Source: Sinomicrobium pectinilyticum
GTDB taxonomy: Bacteria > Bacteroidota > Bacteroidia > Flavobacteriales > Flavobacteriaceae
Direction: 5' to 3'
DNA: 64,000 nt
Assembly (NCBI RefSeq): GCF_003725735.1
Contig: NZ_RJTM01000002.1
Span: 62,001-126,000 of the forward strand
The notes under the pieces were generated by a model that saw only the letters and a program-made list of their open reading frames with translations, was not told the DNA's origin and made no database searches. Shown one piece after another: positions 19,102-27,810 of this stretch; position 1 is the stretch's first letter, and every line of letters starts with the position of its first letter. Both the position numbers and the translations under genes were made by a program.

Positions 19102-20055
19102 TTGAAGATATCAAGAGAATTAAAGACAGCTATAATAGTATTGGGCGGAATATTGCTTTTTATACTGGGATTCAGTTTTTTGAAATCCAATCCCATATTT
19201 AAGTCATACCGCACGTATTACGCAGTATATGACCATGTGGGAGGACTGGCAACCGGGACCTCGGTAAGCATTAACGGTTTTACCGTGGGGAAGATCATGG
19301 ATATCCGTTTTCTGAACGAAAGAGGTAAATTGCTGGTAACGTTTTCCGTGGAGAATGACTTTGAGTTTTCCCAAAACAGCAAAGCCGTACTATTCGACAC
19401 GGGGATCATAGGCGGAAAAGGTATTCAGATCGTTCCGGTTTTCGATGGCAGTCCGGTATCGGTTTCCGGGGATACCCTGCCTTCTTCCATAAAGCCGGGC
19501 CTGACGGAACTGGTAACGCAAAAACTCACTCCTTTACAGGCGCAACTGGGCAGTATGCTGGAGCATGCGGATTCTGTCCTTTCCGGTGTCAATACCATAC
19601 TGGATGACGATACCAAGGCAAATCTCAAGGCCAGTATGGCTAATTTAAAGGACATAACCGAGAATTTTAAAAGCAGCTCCGTAGCTCTGAACGGTCTTTT
19701 ACGGGATAACAAGGAAAAACTGGACAATTCGATCACTAATATCGAAGGGCTTACCGGTAACCTGAAAGATGTTTCCGATACGCTCGCAGCGGCCGATCTG
19801 GGCCGGACGATGGCGGAGTTACAGCAAACGATCAACGGTTTTAATAACGTAATAGCAAAAATAGACCGGGGCGAAGGTTCCGTAGGTAAACTGTTGAAAG
19901 ACGAAGAACTTTATGATAACCTCACCGGGGCTTCCCTGCAGTTGGAGCAACTTCTGGAAGATATGAAACTCAATCCCAAACGGTACGTTCATTTTTCCCT
20001 TTTCGGAAAAAAACCGAAACCTTATGAAACTCCGGAGGAAGAAACGGAAAATTAA
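19102..20055 (+). CDS. MlaD/MCE-domain lipid transport protein, 317 aa (TTG start)
   Basis: Inner-membrane-anchored periplasmic lipid-binding protein: one N-terminal helix (AIIVLGGILLFILGFSFLK), then an MCE domain (about 35-115; VYDHVGGLATGTSVSINGF, VGKI) and a long helical C-terminal region with coiled-coil character (DSVLSGVNTILDDDTKANLK onwards). MlaD family proteins work with MlaE/MlaF in glycerophospholipid transport, but no mlaE or mlaF is adjacent here. The start is TTG: no ATG exists upstream in frame, and the -7 box position agrees. It ends 44 bp before the Fe-S gene, with which it probably forms an operon. Confidence 0.92.
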   Translation: MKISRELKTAIIVLGGILLFILGFSFLKSNPIFKSYRTYYAVYDHVGGLATGTSVSINGFTVGKIMDIRFLNERGKLLVTFSVENDFEFSQNSKAVLFDTGIIGGKGIQIVPVFDGSPVSVSGDTLPSSIKPGLTELVTQKLTPLQAQLGSMLEHADSVLSGVNTILDDDTKANLKASMANLKDITENFKSSSVALNGLLRDNKEKLDNSITNIEGLTGNLKDVSDTLAAADLGRTMAELQQTINGFNNVIAKIDRGEGSVGKLLKDEELYDNLTGASLQLEQLLEDMKLNPKRYVHFSLFGKKPKPYETPEEETEN

Positions 20056-20099
20056 TAAAGGAGGAAGAGTAAATCCGGTTTATAATCCAAAAACATACT

Positions 20100-21404
20100 A
20101 TGGCTGTCATACCTAATATAATTTTTGCTGTTATTCTCTTTGCCGCGATCTTCTTTTTTGTGAGGAATGTCCGGAAACTGATCCGCAATATACGGATAGG
20201 GAAGGATGTGGACCGGTCGGATAACAAGCCGGAGCGTTTCAGGAAAATGGCCCGTATTGCCCTCGGGCAGCAGAAAATGGTTGTCAGGCCCGTGGCAGGT
20301 ATTCTGCACATTATTGTTTACCTCGGGTTTATTATAATAAATATAGAAGTACTGGAGATCATTATCGATGGTCTTTTTGGTACTCATAGAATATTCTCAT
20401 TCCTCGGAGGGTTTTATGCTGTTCTTATAGGAAGTTTTGAGGTCCTGGCCTTGTTGGTATTGGTATCTGTTATTGTCTTCTGGGTACGGAGGAATATTAT
20501 CCGTCTGCAGCGTTTCCGGAAGCCAGAAATGAAGGGATGGCCAAAAAATGACGGAAATTTCATTCTGTATTTCGAAATGATTTTGATGGTGCTCTTCCTG
20601 GTGATGAACGCTACCGATGTTTCCTTTCAGCAAATGCAGGCGGGAAATGTGGTAAGCGGACTTATAGCGCCGTTATTTGAAGGGCTGCCCGGATCTACAC
20701 TGCATATTATCGAACGAAGTGCGTGGTGGCTGCATATTGTCGGAATACTGGTTTTCCTGAACTACCTGTATTATTCCAAACACCTGCATATCTTACTGGC
20801 ATTTCCGAATACCTATTTTGCAAACCTGAACCCGAAAGGGCGGATGGATAACCTGGAAGCGGTTACCAAAGAGGTAAAGCTGATGATGGACCCCAATGCC
20901 GATCCGTTTGCCGCACCGGCCGAAGGAGAAGAAAGCGCTCCGCCGGAAAAATTCGGAGTGTCGGATGTTGCCGATCTTAACTGGGTACAGCTTTTGAATG
21001 CATACACCTGTACGGAATGCGGCAGGTGCACCAGTGAGTGCCCGGCCAGTCAGACCGGTAAAAAACTTTCGCCGAGAAAAATTATGATGGATACCCGGGA
21101 TCGTCTCGAAGAAGTTGGGAAAAATATAGATAATAATGGTACTTTTGTAGAGGATAATAAATCGTTACTGGATAATTATATAACCCGGGAGGAACTTTGG
21201 GCCTGTACTTCCTGCAATGCATGTGTGGAAGCCTGCCCGGTAAGTATCGACCCTTTGTCGATTATCCTGGATATGCGACGATATCTGGTCATGGAGCAGT
21301 CGGCGGCACCGGCCGAGTTGAACAATATGATGACCAATATAGAAAATAACGGTGCACCGTGGCCTTATAATCAAATGGACAGGCTTAACTGGAAGAATGA
21401 GTAA
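20100..21404 (+). CDS. Membrane (Fe-S)-binding protein with two 4Fe-4S clusters, 434 aa
   Basis: N-terminal half has about five membrane helices resembling the DsrM/NarI-like part of HdrC/E-type proteins. The C-terminal half holds two cysteine motifs, CTECGRCTSECP and CTSCNACVEACP, each followed by Pro, typical of a dicluster ferredoxin domain facing the cytoplasm. Together with the CCG protein encoded 600 bp downstream it resembles a split heterodisulfide-reductase/GlcF-like electron carrier. This pair, with an HAD-like gene between, is a recurrent flavobacterial arrangement (established from memory of annotated genomes). Its electron donor and acceptor are unknown. Confidence 0.88.
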   Translation: MAVIPNIIFAVILFAAIFFFVRNVRKLIRNIRIGKDVDRSDNKPERFRKMARIALGQQKMVVRPVAGILHIIVYLGFIIINIEVLEIIIDGLFGTHRIFSFLGGFYAVLIGSFEVLALLVLVSVIVFWVRRNIIRLQRFRKPEMKGWPKNDGNFILYFEMILMVLFLVMNATDVSFQQMQAGNVVSGLIAPLFEGLPGSTLHIIERSAWWLHIVGILVFLNYLYYSKHLHILLAFPNTYFANLNPKGRMDNLEAVTKEVKLMMDPNADPFAAPAEGEESAPPEKFGVSDVADLNWVQLLNAYTCTECGRCTSECPASQTGKKLSPRKIMMDTRDRLEEVGKNIDNNGTFVEDNKSLLDNYITREELWACTSCNACVEACPVSIDPLSIILDMRRYLVMEQSAAPAELNNMMTNIENNGAPWPYNQMDRLNWKNE

Positions 21405-21467
21405 ACAGAAACAAGTAAATTAAAGTATAACCAATCCAAATGAGGTCCGTGAGAGGACGCAGAAACT

Positions 21468-21914
21468 ATGAAAAAGGAAGACGTAGAAAGGCTGTTGCAC
21501 GACAAAGTAGAAGCAGGTGAACATGTAAGCCCGGTACTGCCCGAAGGAATAAAGAACTACCTGATCGACATTGATGGTACCGTAACGGAAGACGTGCCCA
21601 ATGAAGAACCGAAACGTATGGCTACGTGTGAACCGTTTCCCGATGCTTTGACAACACTGAACAAATGGTATGAAGAAGGACATGTGATAACCTTTTTCAC
21701 CTCCCGTACGGAGGATCACAGGAAGGTGACGGAAGAGTGGCTCGATAAACACGGATTTAAATACCACGGCCTGCTTATGGGGAAGCCCAGGGGAGGTAAT
21801 TACCATTGGATAGACAACCACCTGGTAAGGGCTACAAGATATAATGGTAAGTTTACGGACCTTATCGAAAAAGAAGTTACCATCGAGGTATTCGACGATG
21901 GAAAGCACGACTAA
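21468..21914 (+). CDS. Small HAD-like phosphatase domain protein, 148 aa
   Basis: Contains HAD motif I (YLIDIDGTVTED, nucleophile DxD), motif II as FFTSRTEDH, and a late WIDNH that could serve as the metal-binding acidic motif. The overall pattern resembles the LNS2/lipin-type or 5'-nucleotidase-like HAD subgroup. Members of this family in related genomes are sometimes labelled phosphoheptose isomerase, but no SIS isomerase feature is present here. It lies between the two Fe-S protein genes on the same strand (gaps 63 and 93 bp), suggesting co-transcription. The substrate is unknown. Confidence 0.8.
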   Translation: MKKEDVERLLHDKVEAGEHVSPVLPEGIKNYLIDIDGTVTEDVPNEEPKRMATCEPFPDALTTLNKWYEEGHVITFFTSRTEDHRKVTEEWLDKHGFKYHGLLMGKPRGGNYHWIDNHLVRATRYNGKFTDLIEKEVTIEVFDDGKHD

Positions 21915-22007
21915 AAAGTGTTTGCGATTTCGGGTCGACGGTTTGCAGAGGTATAATATAGTCTCAGTCCGGCGATCCGAAACCGTAAATCCAAAATTGT
22001 AAATTTT

Positions 22008-22787
22008 ATGAAAGTACCTACCATGGCCGAAATGATGGCGGAAGGAAAACAGCCCGAAGTACTGTTCTGGGTAGGCTGTGCCGGAAGTTTTGATGACCGG
22101 GCCAAGAAGATCACCAAGGCGCTGGTAAAACTGCTTGATAAAGCCAATGTGGAATTTGCCGTACTCGGAACAGAAGAAAGCTGTACGGGAGATCCGGCGA
22201 AAAGAGCGGGTAACGAATTCCTTTTCCAGATGCAGGCGGTGACGAATATAGAGGTGCTTAATGCCTATGAAATCAAAAAGATAGTAACCGCATGTCCGCA
22301 TTGTTTCAATACCCTGAAGAACGAATATCCTTCGCTTGGAGGTAGCTATGAAGTGATGCACCATACCCAGTTTCTGAAATCATTGCTGGAAGAGGGCAGG
22401 CTCTCTATAGAAGGCGGAAAATTTAAAGGAAAACGGATAACCTACCACGATCCGTGTTACCTGGGCCGAGCCAACGGCATCTATGAAGCCCCGCGCGATC
22501 TTATCCGGAAACTGGATGTGGAGTTGGTAGAGATGCGCAAATGTAAAAAAGCCGGACTTTGTTGCGGAGCGGGAGGAGCACAGATGTTTAAAGAGCCCGA
22601 AAAAGGAGATAAGGATGTCAATGTAGAGAGGACCGAGCAGGCACTGGAAACCCGGGCGGATATCATAGCGGCCGGTTGCCCTTTTTGCAATACCATGATG
22701 ACGGATGGAGTGAAAAGCAAGGAAAAAGAGTCCGAAATAGCCGTTATGGATGTTGCGGAGCTCATAGCCAATGCCGAAGACCTGTAA
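22008..22787 (+). CDS. CCG-domain (Fe-S)-binding protein, heterodisulfide reductase B-like, 259 aa
   Basis: Two cysteine-rich (CCG) domains: first CxxC-type set WVGCAGSF and TACPHCF, second DPCYLGR, GLCCGAGGAQMF and AGCPFCN. Such domains bind the non-cubane Fe-S cluster of HdrB, GlcF or LutA-type proteins and accept electrons from a dicluster partner, here most likely the membrane Fe-S protein encoded upstream. Soluble, without a signal peptide. Confidence 0.9.
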   Translation: MKVPTMAEMMAEGKQPEVLFWVGCAGSFDDRAKKITKALVKLLDKANVEFAVLGTEESCTGDPAKRAGNEFLFQMQAVTNIEVLNAYEIKKIVTACPHCFNTLKNEYPSLGGSYEVMHHTQFLKSLLEEGRLSIEGGKFKGKRITYHDPCYLGRANGIYEAPRDLIRKLDVELVEMRKCKKAGLCCGAGGAQMFKEPEKGDKDVNVERTEQALETRADIIAAGCPFCNTMMTDGVKSKEKESEIAVMDVAELIANAEDL

Positions 22788-22897
22788 TTCATCCGGCTGA
22801 TTAAGAGCTCAGAACCAGGAAAATACCTTCCGTATTCCGGAACTTCCCCGGCAGAAAACAGGATTATAAACAAATCAAAAAAAACAGCATTCCCATT

Positions 22898-23383
22898 ATG
22901 TATATTCCTTTTAACGAACTCCCCGAAACATCGAGGATATGGATATATCAGGCCAACAGGAGCTTCACCGAAGAGGAGCTGACGGAGATCACGGCCAGGA
23001 CAGAAGCATTCCTGAAAGAATGGACGGCTCACGGGGCTGCATTGCAGGCCGGTTTCGAGATCAAATACAAGCGTTTTCTTGTCATAGGGCTTAACCAGGA
23101 TGTGCATACTGCTTCCGGATGCTCCATAGATGCATCCGTGCATTTTATCCAGCAACTGGAAAAAGACTATAATGTGGACCTGCTTGATAAAATGAACGTC
23201 TCCTATAAACAGGGAGATTTTGTGGCATATAAGCCCCTTACGGAATTTAAAAAAATGGCCAAGGACCGGGCGGTTTCCGGGAAGACGATCGTTTTCAACA
23301 ACCTGGTCTCCAATAAGCAGGAATACGAAGAACACTGGGAAGTCCCTGCCGAAGAAAGCTGGCATTCCCGTTTTATAAAATAG
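22898..23383 (+). CDS. Conserved flavobacterial protein often labelled ABC transporter ATPase, 161 aa
   Basis: Begins MYIPFNELPETSRIWIYQAN and continues as a compact alpha/beta protein with CSIDASVHFIQQLEKDYNVD in the middle. I recall homologues in Flavobacteriaceae annotated as ABC transporter ATPase, but there is no Walker A (GxxxxGKS/T), no ABC signature and no Walker B, and 161 residues is too short for the fold, so that name is not supported. It is the last gene of the MlaD/Fe-S run (110 bp after the CCG gene) and is followed by a terminator. Function unknown. Confidence 0.85.
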   Translation: MYIPFNELPETSRIWIYQANRSFTEEELTEITARTEAFLKEWTAHGAALQAGFEIKYKRFLVIGLNQDVHTASGCSIDASVHFIQQLEKDYNVDLLDKMNVSYKQGDFVAYKPLTEFKKMAKDRAVSGKTIVFNNLVSNKQEYEEHWEVPAEESWHSRFIK

Positions 23384-23407
23384 ATGAATTTAATGTCTGT
23401 ATTGCCC

Positions 23408-23431
23408 GACCCGTAATTGCGGGTCTTTTTG
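23408..23431 (+). terminator. Rho-independent terminator ending the MlaD/Fe-S gene run
   Basis: GACCCG (23408-23413) and CGGGTC (23420-23425) with a 6-nt loop, followed by five T. Confidence 0.75.
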
Positions 23432-23551
23432 TATCCGGGGAATACAGGTTTTTAGATAATTACATGGAAAATCCCGGAACTACCCGCTAAAAAACTCCAT
23501 CACTTTCGTACTCCATCCTGTAAAAAAGTGCTTGAGCACACAAATCCTGCA

Positions 23552-23578
23552 TTGTTGATAATCCTGTCAGTAAGTTTG
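23552..23578 (+). promoter_or_regulatory. Promoter for the GH3/beta-lactamase gene
   Basis: TTG at 23552-23554 and TAAGTTTG at 23571-23578 with a 16-bp spacer. The predicted start near 23585 gives a 55-nt leader. Confidence 0.45.
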
Positions 23579-23639
23579 TCTTTTTAATTTACCGAGATAA
23601 CCGTATATTGCCTGTGTTTTCCAGAAAACAAGGTGATTT

Positions 23640-26555
23640 ATGAAGAAAATATTGGTATTGCTGTTAGTGATCCCGGCGTGGTGCTTTGCACAGGAAACTG
23701 ACCCTCTGTCAGTAGGAAATGAATATTTACAGCAAAAATGGGTAGACAGTATCTACAAGAAAATGAGCCTGAAGGAGAAAATAGGACAGTTGTTCATGGT
23801 TGATATTTTTCCGGAGAAAGGAGAAAAACAAGTAGAACGCGTAGAAAAACTGATCCGGGAGTACCATATAGGAGGCGTTATTTTCTTTAAAGGGCATCCG
23901 CATGAGCAGGCCCTGCTTACAAATAAATTCCAGGCTATGTCCGAAGTGCCCCTTATGGTGGGAATGGATGCCGAATGGGGCCTGGCCATGCGACTGGATT
24001 CTACATTCGCCTACCCCTGGAACATGACCCTGGGGGCAGTGAAAGATAACAAACTGATAGAACAGGCAGGATACCAGGTAGGAAAGCATGCGCGAAGACT
24101 GGGTGTTCACATCAATTTTGCACCGGATATCGATATCAATACCAATCCTGAAAACCCGATTATAGGCAACCGTTCCTTCGGAGAAGACAAATCGAATGTG
24201 GCAGATAAAGGTGCCGCCTTTGCCAGGGGCATGCGGAATGCGGGGATACTGGCCTGTGGAAAACATTTTCCGGGGCATGGGGATACACAGACCGACTCGC
24301 ACAAAACGCTCCCCATAATATCTTTCAGTAAAACCCGGATCAGCAATGTGGAATTATTTCCCTATAATCGCCTTATTTCGGAAAATCTCGAAAGTGTGAT
24401 GGTAGCCCACCTGGATGTCCCGGCACTGGAAAGCAGGTCCGGGTACCCGTCTTCCATATCCAAAAATATCATTACCGGGTTGCTTAAAGAAGAACTCGGA
24501 TTTAAAGGGCTCATATTTACCGATGCCCTTAACATGAAAGGAGCTTCTGATTTTACTGCCCCCGGAGATATAGACCTCGCAGCTTTTAGGGCCGGCAATG
24601 ATATGCTGGTGATGTCCCTCGATGTACCGAAGGCCGTCCAAAAACTTACGGAAGCTTATGAAAAGGGAGAGATCACCGAAGAAAGGCTGGCCTATTCCGT
24701 AAAAAAAATACTCAGGGCAAAGTTTAAAGCCGGGCTGCAGCGCTATGTGCCTGTACAGACCGCAAACCTGTATCAGGACCTGAATACCCGCAGGGACAGT
24801 ATCCTGGAAGAAGAGATCTATGCCAATGCCATTACCGTGGCAAAAAACCAGGATAGCCTGCTGCCGCTTACTTCTCTGGAAGAAAAAAAGATAGCTTACG
24901 TACATTTCGGAGATGACCGGGGAGGAGATTTTTTAAAAGCCCTGAACCGCTACGCACGTGTGGATCATATTACTGCGGATAAACTCGATGAACTTCTCAA
25001 GAACCTGAAACCATACAATACAGTGATCATGGGGCACCACAGGTCCAACGCTTCGCCGTGGAAACCTCATGATTTTACGGTAAAAGAGTTGACATGGCTT
25101 TACGAAATTGCAAGAGAAAAGAAAGTGATTCTCACTACTTTTGTAAAACCTTACAGTCTTTTGAAGTTAAGCACGCTGGAGAATATAGAGAGTATTGTGG
25201 TCGGTTATGAGAACAGCCCGGTGGCACAACGCAAGGCAGCCGAAGTCATCTTCGGGGCTATCGGTGCCCGCGGGATATTGCCCGTTACGGCAAATAAAGA
25301 ACTTCTGGTAAACACCGGCATCGAAACCGCCCCGTTAGGAAGGTTGCAGTACGGGATTCCGGAGAGTGTGGGAATGAGTTCGGATGTCCTTAAAAAAATC
25401 GATTCCGTAGCAGAAGATGCCATAAAAACCCTGGCTATGCCCGGAGCACAGGTACTGGTGGCCCGAAAAGGAAAAGTCGTTTACCATAAGAGTTTCGGCA
25501 GGCATACCTATACCGGGACAACCCCCGTAAGGAGCGACGATATTTATGACGTGGCTTCCCTGACCAAGATACTTGCCACACTTCCCCTGATAATGAAAAT
25601 GGATGACGAAGAAAAAATAGCGATGGATTCTACCCTGGGGAGCATTTTGCCGGAGCTTAGAGGTACAAATAAGCAGGACCTTGTGGTTAAGGACCTTTTG
25701 CTCCATTATGCCGGGGTAAAGCCCTGGATACCGTTCTATCGGTTTACGCTGGATAAGGAAACAAAAAAACCGCTGGAAAAGTATTACCGCAAAAGTCCGC
25801 AGGGAAATTTTAATGTCAAGGTAACAGAGCATCTGTACATGAGGGAAGATTATAAAGACTCCATTTTTAATGAAATAAAAGAGAGCGATCTCCTTCCCAA
25901 AAAAGAATACCGCTACAGTGACCTCGGTTATTTCATATTGCAAAAATTTATAGAAAAAGCCTACGGGAGTACGCTCGATTCCCTCGGAGAAAAGTTTTTT
26001 TATGCTTCTTTGGGTGCGGACCACACGATGTTTAACCCTCTGGACCGGGGAGTGGGAAAGGAAAAAATAGTTCCTTCGGAAGCCGACGATTACTTTCGTT
26101 ACGACGTCGTACAGGGATATGTCCACGATATGGCTGCAGCCATGAAAGGAGGGGTGTCCGGACATGCAGGTCTCTTTTCGGATGCCAATGATATTGCCAA
26201 AATCATGCAGATGTACCTTCAAAAAGGGTATTACGGAGGTAAACAATATTTTGAGCAAGGTACTGTAGATAAGTTCAATACCTGTTACTACTGCGACAGG
26301 GGTGTGAAACGAGGGCTGGGATTTGACAAGCCCCGGCCGGAAAGCCTGGGAAAAGAGATGTACGACAGGGTCCCGGAAAGCAGTTTCTGCCATTCCGGGT
26401 TTACCGGAACGTATGCCTGGGCAGACCCGGAAAATGAAATAGTATACGTATTTTTGTCCAACCGTACCTATCCGACAGCGAGTAACCGGAAACTTATAAC
26501 CCGGGGGACAAGGACGGAGATATTACGCATTATTTACGACGCTATAAAAAATTAA
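23640..26555 (+). CDS. Exported GH3 beta-N-acetylhexosaminidase fused to a beta-lactamase-fold serine hydrolase, 971 aa
   Basis: Signal peptide (MKKILVLLLVIPAWCFAQ). Residues about 35-370 are a GH3 NagZ-type domain with the His/Asp motif H209-FPGH213-GD215 and the nucleophile D295 in FTDALNM. A GH3 C-terminal domain follows to about 560. Residues about 580-965 form a class-C beta-lactamase/DD-peptidase fold with S640-LTK643, YSDLGY in the YxN place and HSGFTGT as the third box. The GH3 part should remove GlcNAc from peptidoglycan fragments. The second part may act on peptides or esters. This fusion is common in flavobacteria and places muropeptide processing in the periplasm. It is followed by bshA after 69 bp. 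Confidence 0.93.
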   Translation: MKKILVLLLVIPAWCFAQETDPLSVGNEYLQQKWVDSIYKKMSLKEKIGQLFMVDIFPEKGEKQVERVEKLIREYHIGGVIFFKGHPHEQALLTNKFQAMSEVPLMVGMDAEWGLAMRLDSTFAYPWNMTLGAVKDNKLIEQAGYQVGKHARRLGVHINFAPDIDINTNPENPIIGNRSFGEDKSNVADKGAAFARGMRNAGILACGKHFPGHGDTQTDSHKTLPIISFSKTRISNVELFPYNRLISENLESVMVAHLDVPALESRSGYPSSISKNIITGLLKEELGFKGLIFTDALNMKGASDFTAPGDIDLAAFRAGNDMLVMSLDVPKAVQKLTEAYEKGEITEERLAYSVKKILRAKFKAGLQRYVPVQTANLYQDLNTRRDSILEEEIYANAITVAKNQDSLLPLTSLEEKKIAYVHFGDDRGGDFLKALNRYARVDHITADKLDELLKNLKPYNTVIMGHHRSNASPWKPHDFTVKELTWLYEIAREKKVILTTFVKPYSLLKLSTLENIESIVVGYENSPVAQRKAAEVIFGAIGARGILPVTANKELLVNTGIETAPLGRLQYGIPESVGMSSDVLKKIDSVAEDAIKTLAMPGAQVLVARKGKVVYHKSFGRHTYTGTTPVRSDDIYDVASLTKILATLPLIMKMDDEEKIAMDSTLGSILPELRGTNKQDLVVKDLLLHYAGVKPWIPFYRFTLDKETKKPLEKYYRKSPQGNFNVKVTEHLYMREDYKDSIFNEIKESDLLPKKEYRYSDLGYFILQKFIEKAYGSTLDSLGEKFFYASLGADHTMFNPLDRGVGKEKIVPSEADDYFRYDVVQGYVHDMAAAMKGGVSGHAGLFSDANDIAKIMQMYLQKGYYGGKQYFEQGTVDKFNTCYYCDRGVKRGLGFDKPRPESLGKEMYDRVPESSFCHSGFTGTYAWADPENEIVYVFLSNRTYPTASNRKLITRGTRTEILRIIYDAIKN

Positions 26556-26624
26556 CAAGCACGATACGGAACAGAGAAGGAAAGTAAAACCTGTACCCTG
26601 AATCCGGACTCAAACACAACACAC

Positions 26625-27752
26625 ATGAAAATAGCTATAGTATGTTATCCGACTTTCGGCGGAAGCGGGGTAGTTGCGACCGAACTGGGCATTGCCCTGG
26701 CCAACAGGGGGCATGAAATTCATTTTATTACCTATAAACAGCCTGTCAGACTGGCCTTACTGAACAGTAATATTCATTTTCATGAAGTACATGTGCCCAA
26801 ATACCCGTTATTTCATTATCAGCCTTACGAGCTGGCCCTGTCAAGTAAGCTCGTAGATATGGTAAAACTGCACAAGATAGAACTTCTGCACGTGCATTAT
26901 GCCATACCACATGCTTATGCCGGTTATATGGCCAAGCAGATGCTTGCGGAAGAAGGCATTTCCATTCCTATGGTTACCACGCTGCACGGTACGGATATTA
27001 CCCTTGTCGGCAGCCATCCGTTTTACAAGCCGGCCGTGACTTTCAGCATAAATAAATCCGATGTGGTAACCTCCGTATCCAGTAGTCTTCGGGAAGACAC
27101 GTTACGACTTTTTGAAGTGAAGAACGATATTCATGTTGTTCCGAACTTTATTGATATGAACAAGTATAAAAAGAAGTTTGAGGACTGCCGCAGGAGCATG
27201 ATGGCCGACGAAGGGGAAAGAATAATAACCCACATCAGTAACTTCAGGAAAGTAAAACGCATTCAGGATGTGATCAAGGTGTTTTACGAAATACAGAAAA
27301 AGGTGCCGGCCAAATTATTGATGATCGGTGAGGGGCCGGAAAAGGAAAAGGCCGAACTTATGAGCGAGGAGTTGGGAATAGCGGAAAAAGCTTTGTATCT
27401 TGGTAACAGTAACGAAATTGACCGGATTCTCTGTTTCTCCGACCTGTTCCTGCTTCCTTCCGAAACCGAAAGTTTCGGGCTCGTTGCGCTTGAGGCCATG
27501 GCTAATGGTGTCCCGGTAATTTCCAGCAATACCGGAGGGATCCCGGAGGTCAACAAAAACGGGGTAACCGGCTTTCTCAGCGAAGTTGGTGATGTGGCCG
27601 ATATGGCACGTAATGCCATTAAACTGCTGACCGATGAGAACAAACTGGAAACATTCAAGGAAAATGCCAGGAAAGAAGCCGCTAAGTTCGATATAGAGAA
27701 TATTGTTCCTCTGTACGAAGAAATATATCAAAAGGCATTTACGGTTGCATGA
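26625..27752 (+). CDS. bshA: N-acetyl-alpha-D-glucosaminyl L-malate synthase BshA, 375 aa
   Basis: GT4 glycosyltransferase that joins UDP-GlcNAc to L-malate, the first step of bacillithiol synthesis. Diagnostic segments are CYPTFGGSGVVATELG at the N-terminus, HVHYAIPHA, TTLHGTDITLVG, and the GT4 nucleotide-sugar site LLPSETESFGLVALEAMA. Length and order match BshA along the whole protein. No bshB or bshC is in the window. The M14 peptidase gene starts 59 bp downstream on the same strand. Confidence 0.95.
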   Translation: MKIAIVCYPTFGGSGVVATELGIALANRGHEIHFITYKQPVRLALLNSNIHFHEVHVPKYPLFHYQPYELALSSKLVDMVKLHKIELLHVHYAIPHAYAGYMAKQMLAEEGISIPMVTTLHGTDITLVGSHPFYKPAVTFSINKSDVVTSVSSSLREDTLRLFEVKNDIHVVPNFIDMNKYKKKFEDCRRSMMADEGERIITHISNFRKVKRIQDVIKVFYEIQKKVPAKLLMIGEGPEKEKAELMSEELGIAEKALYLGNSNEIDRILCFSDLFLLPSETESFGLVALEAMANGVPVISSNTGGIPEVNKNGVTGFLSEVGDVADMARNAIKLLTDENKLETFKENARKEAAKFDIENIVPLYEEIYQKAFTVA

Positions 27753-27810
27753 TGAGATAATGCCCCGGTGCCCCCGGAGCCTGCTTTATTCCGAACCAAA
27801 CCCATATACC

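Noticed and set aside
21420-22364. 314-codon frame antisense to the HAD and CCG genes.
   Set aside because: It spans two sense genes and their gap. The sense proteins carry clear catalytic or cluster motifs.
25335-26393. 352-codon frame antisense to the GH3/beta-lactamase gene.
   Set aside because: Lies opposite a strongly coding gene with intact motifs. The antisense product has no recognisable domain.
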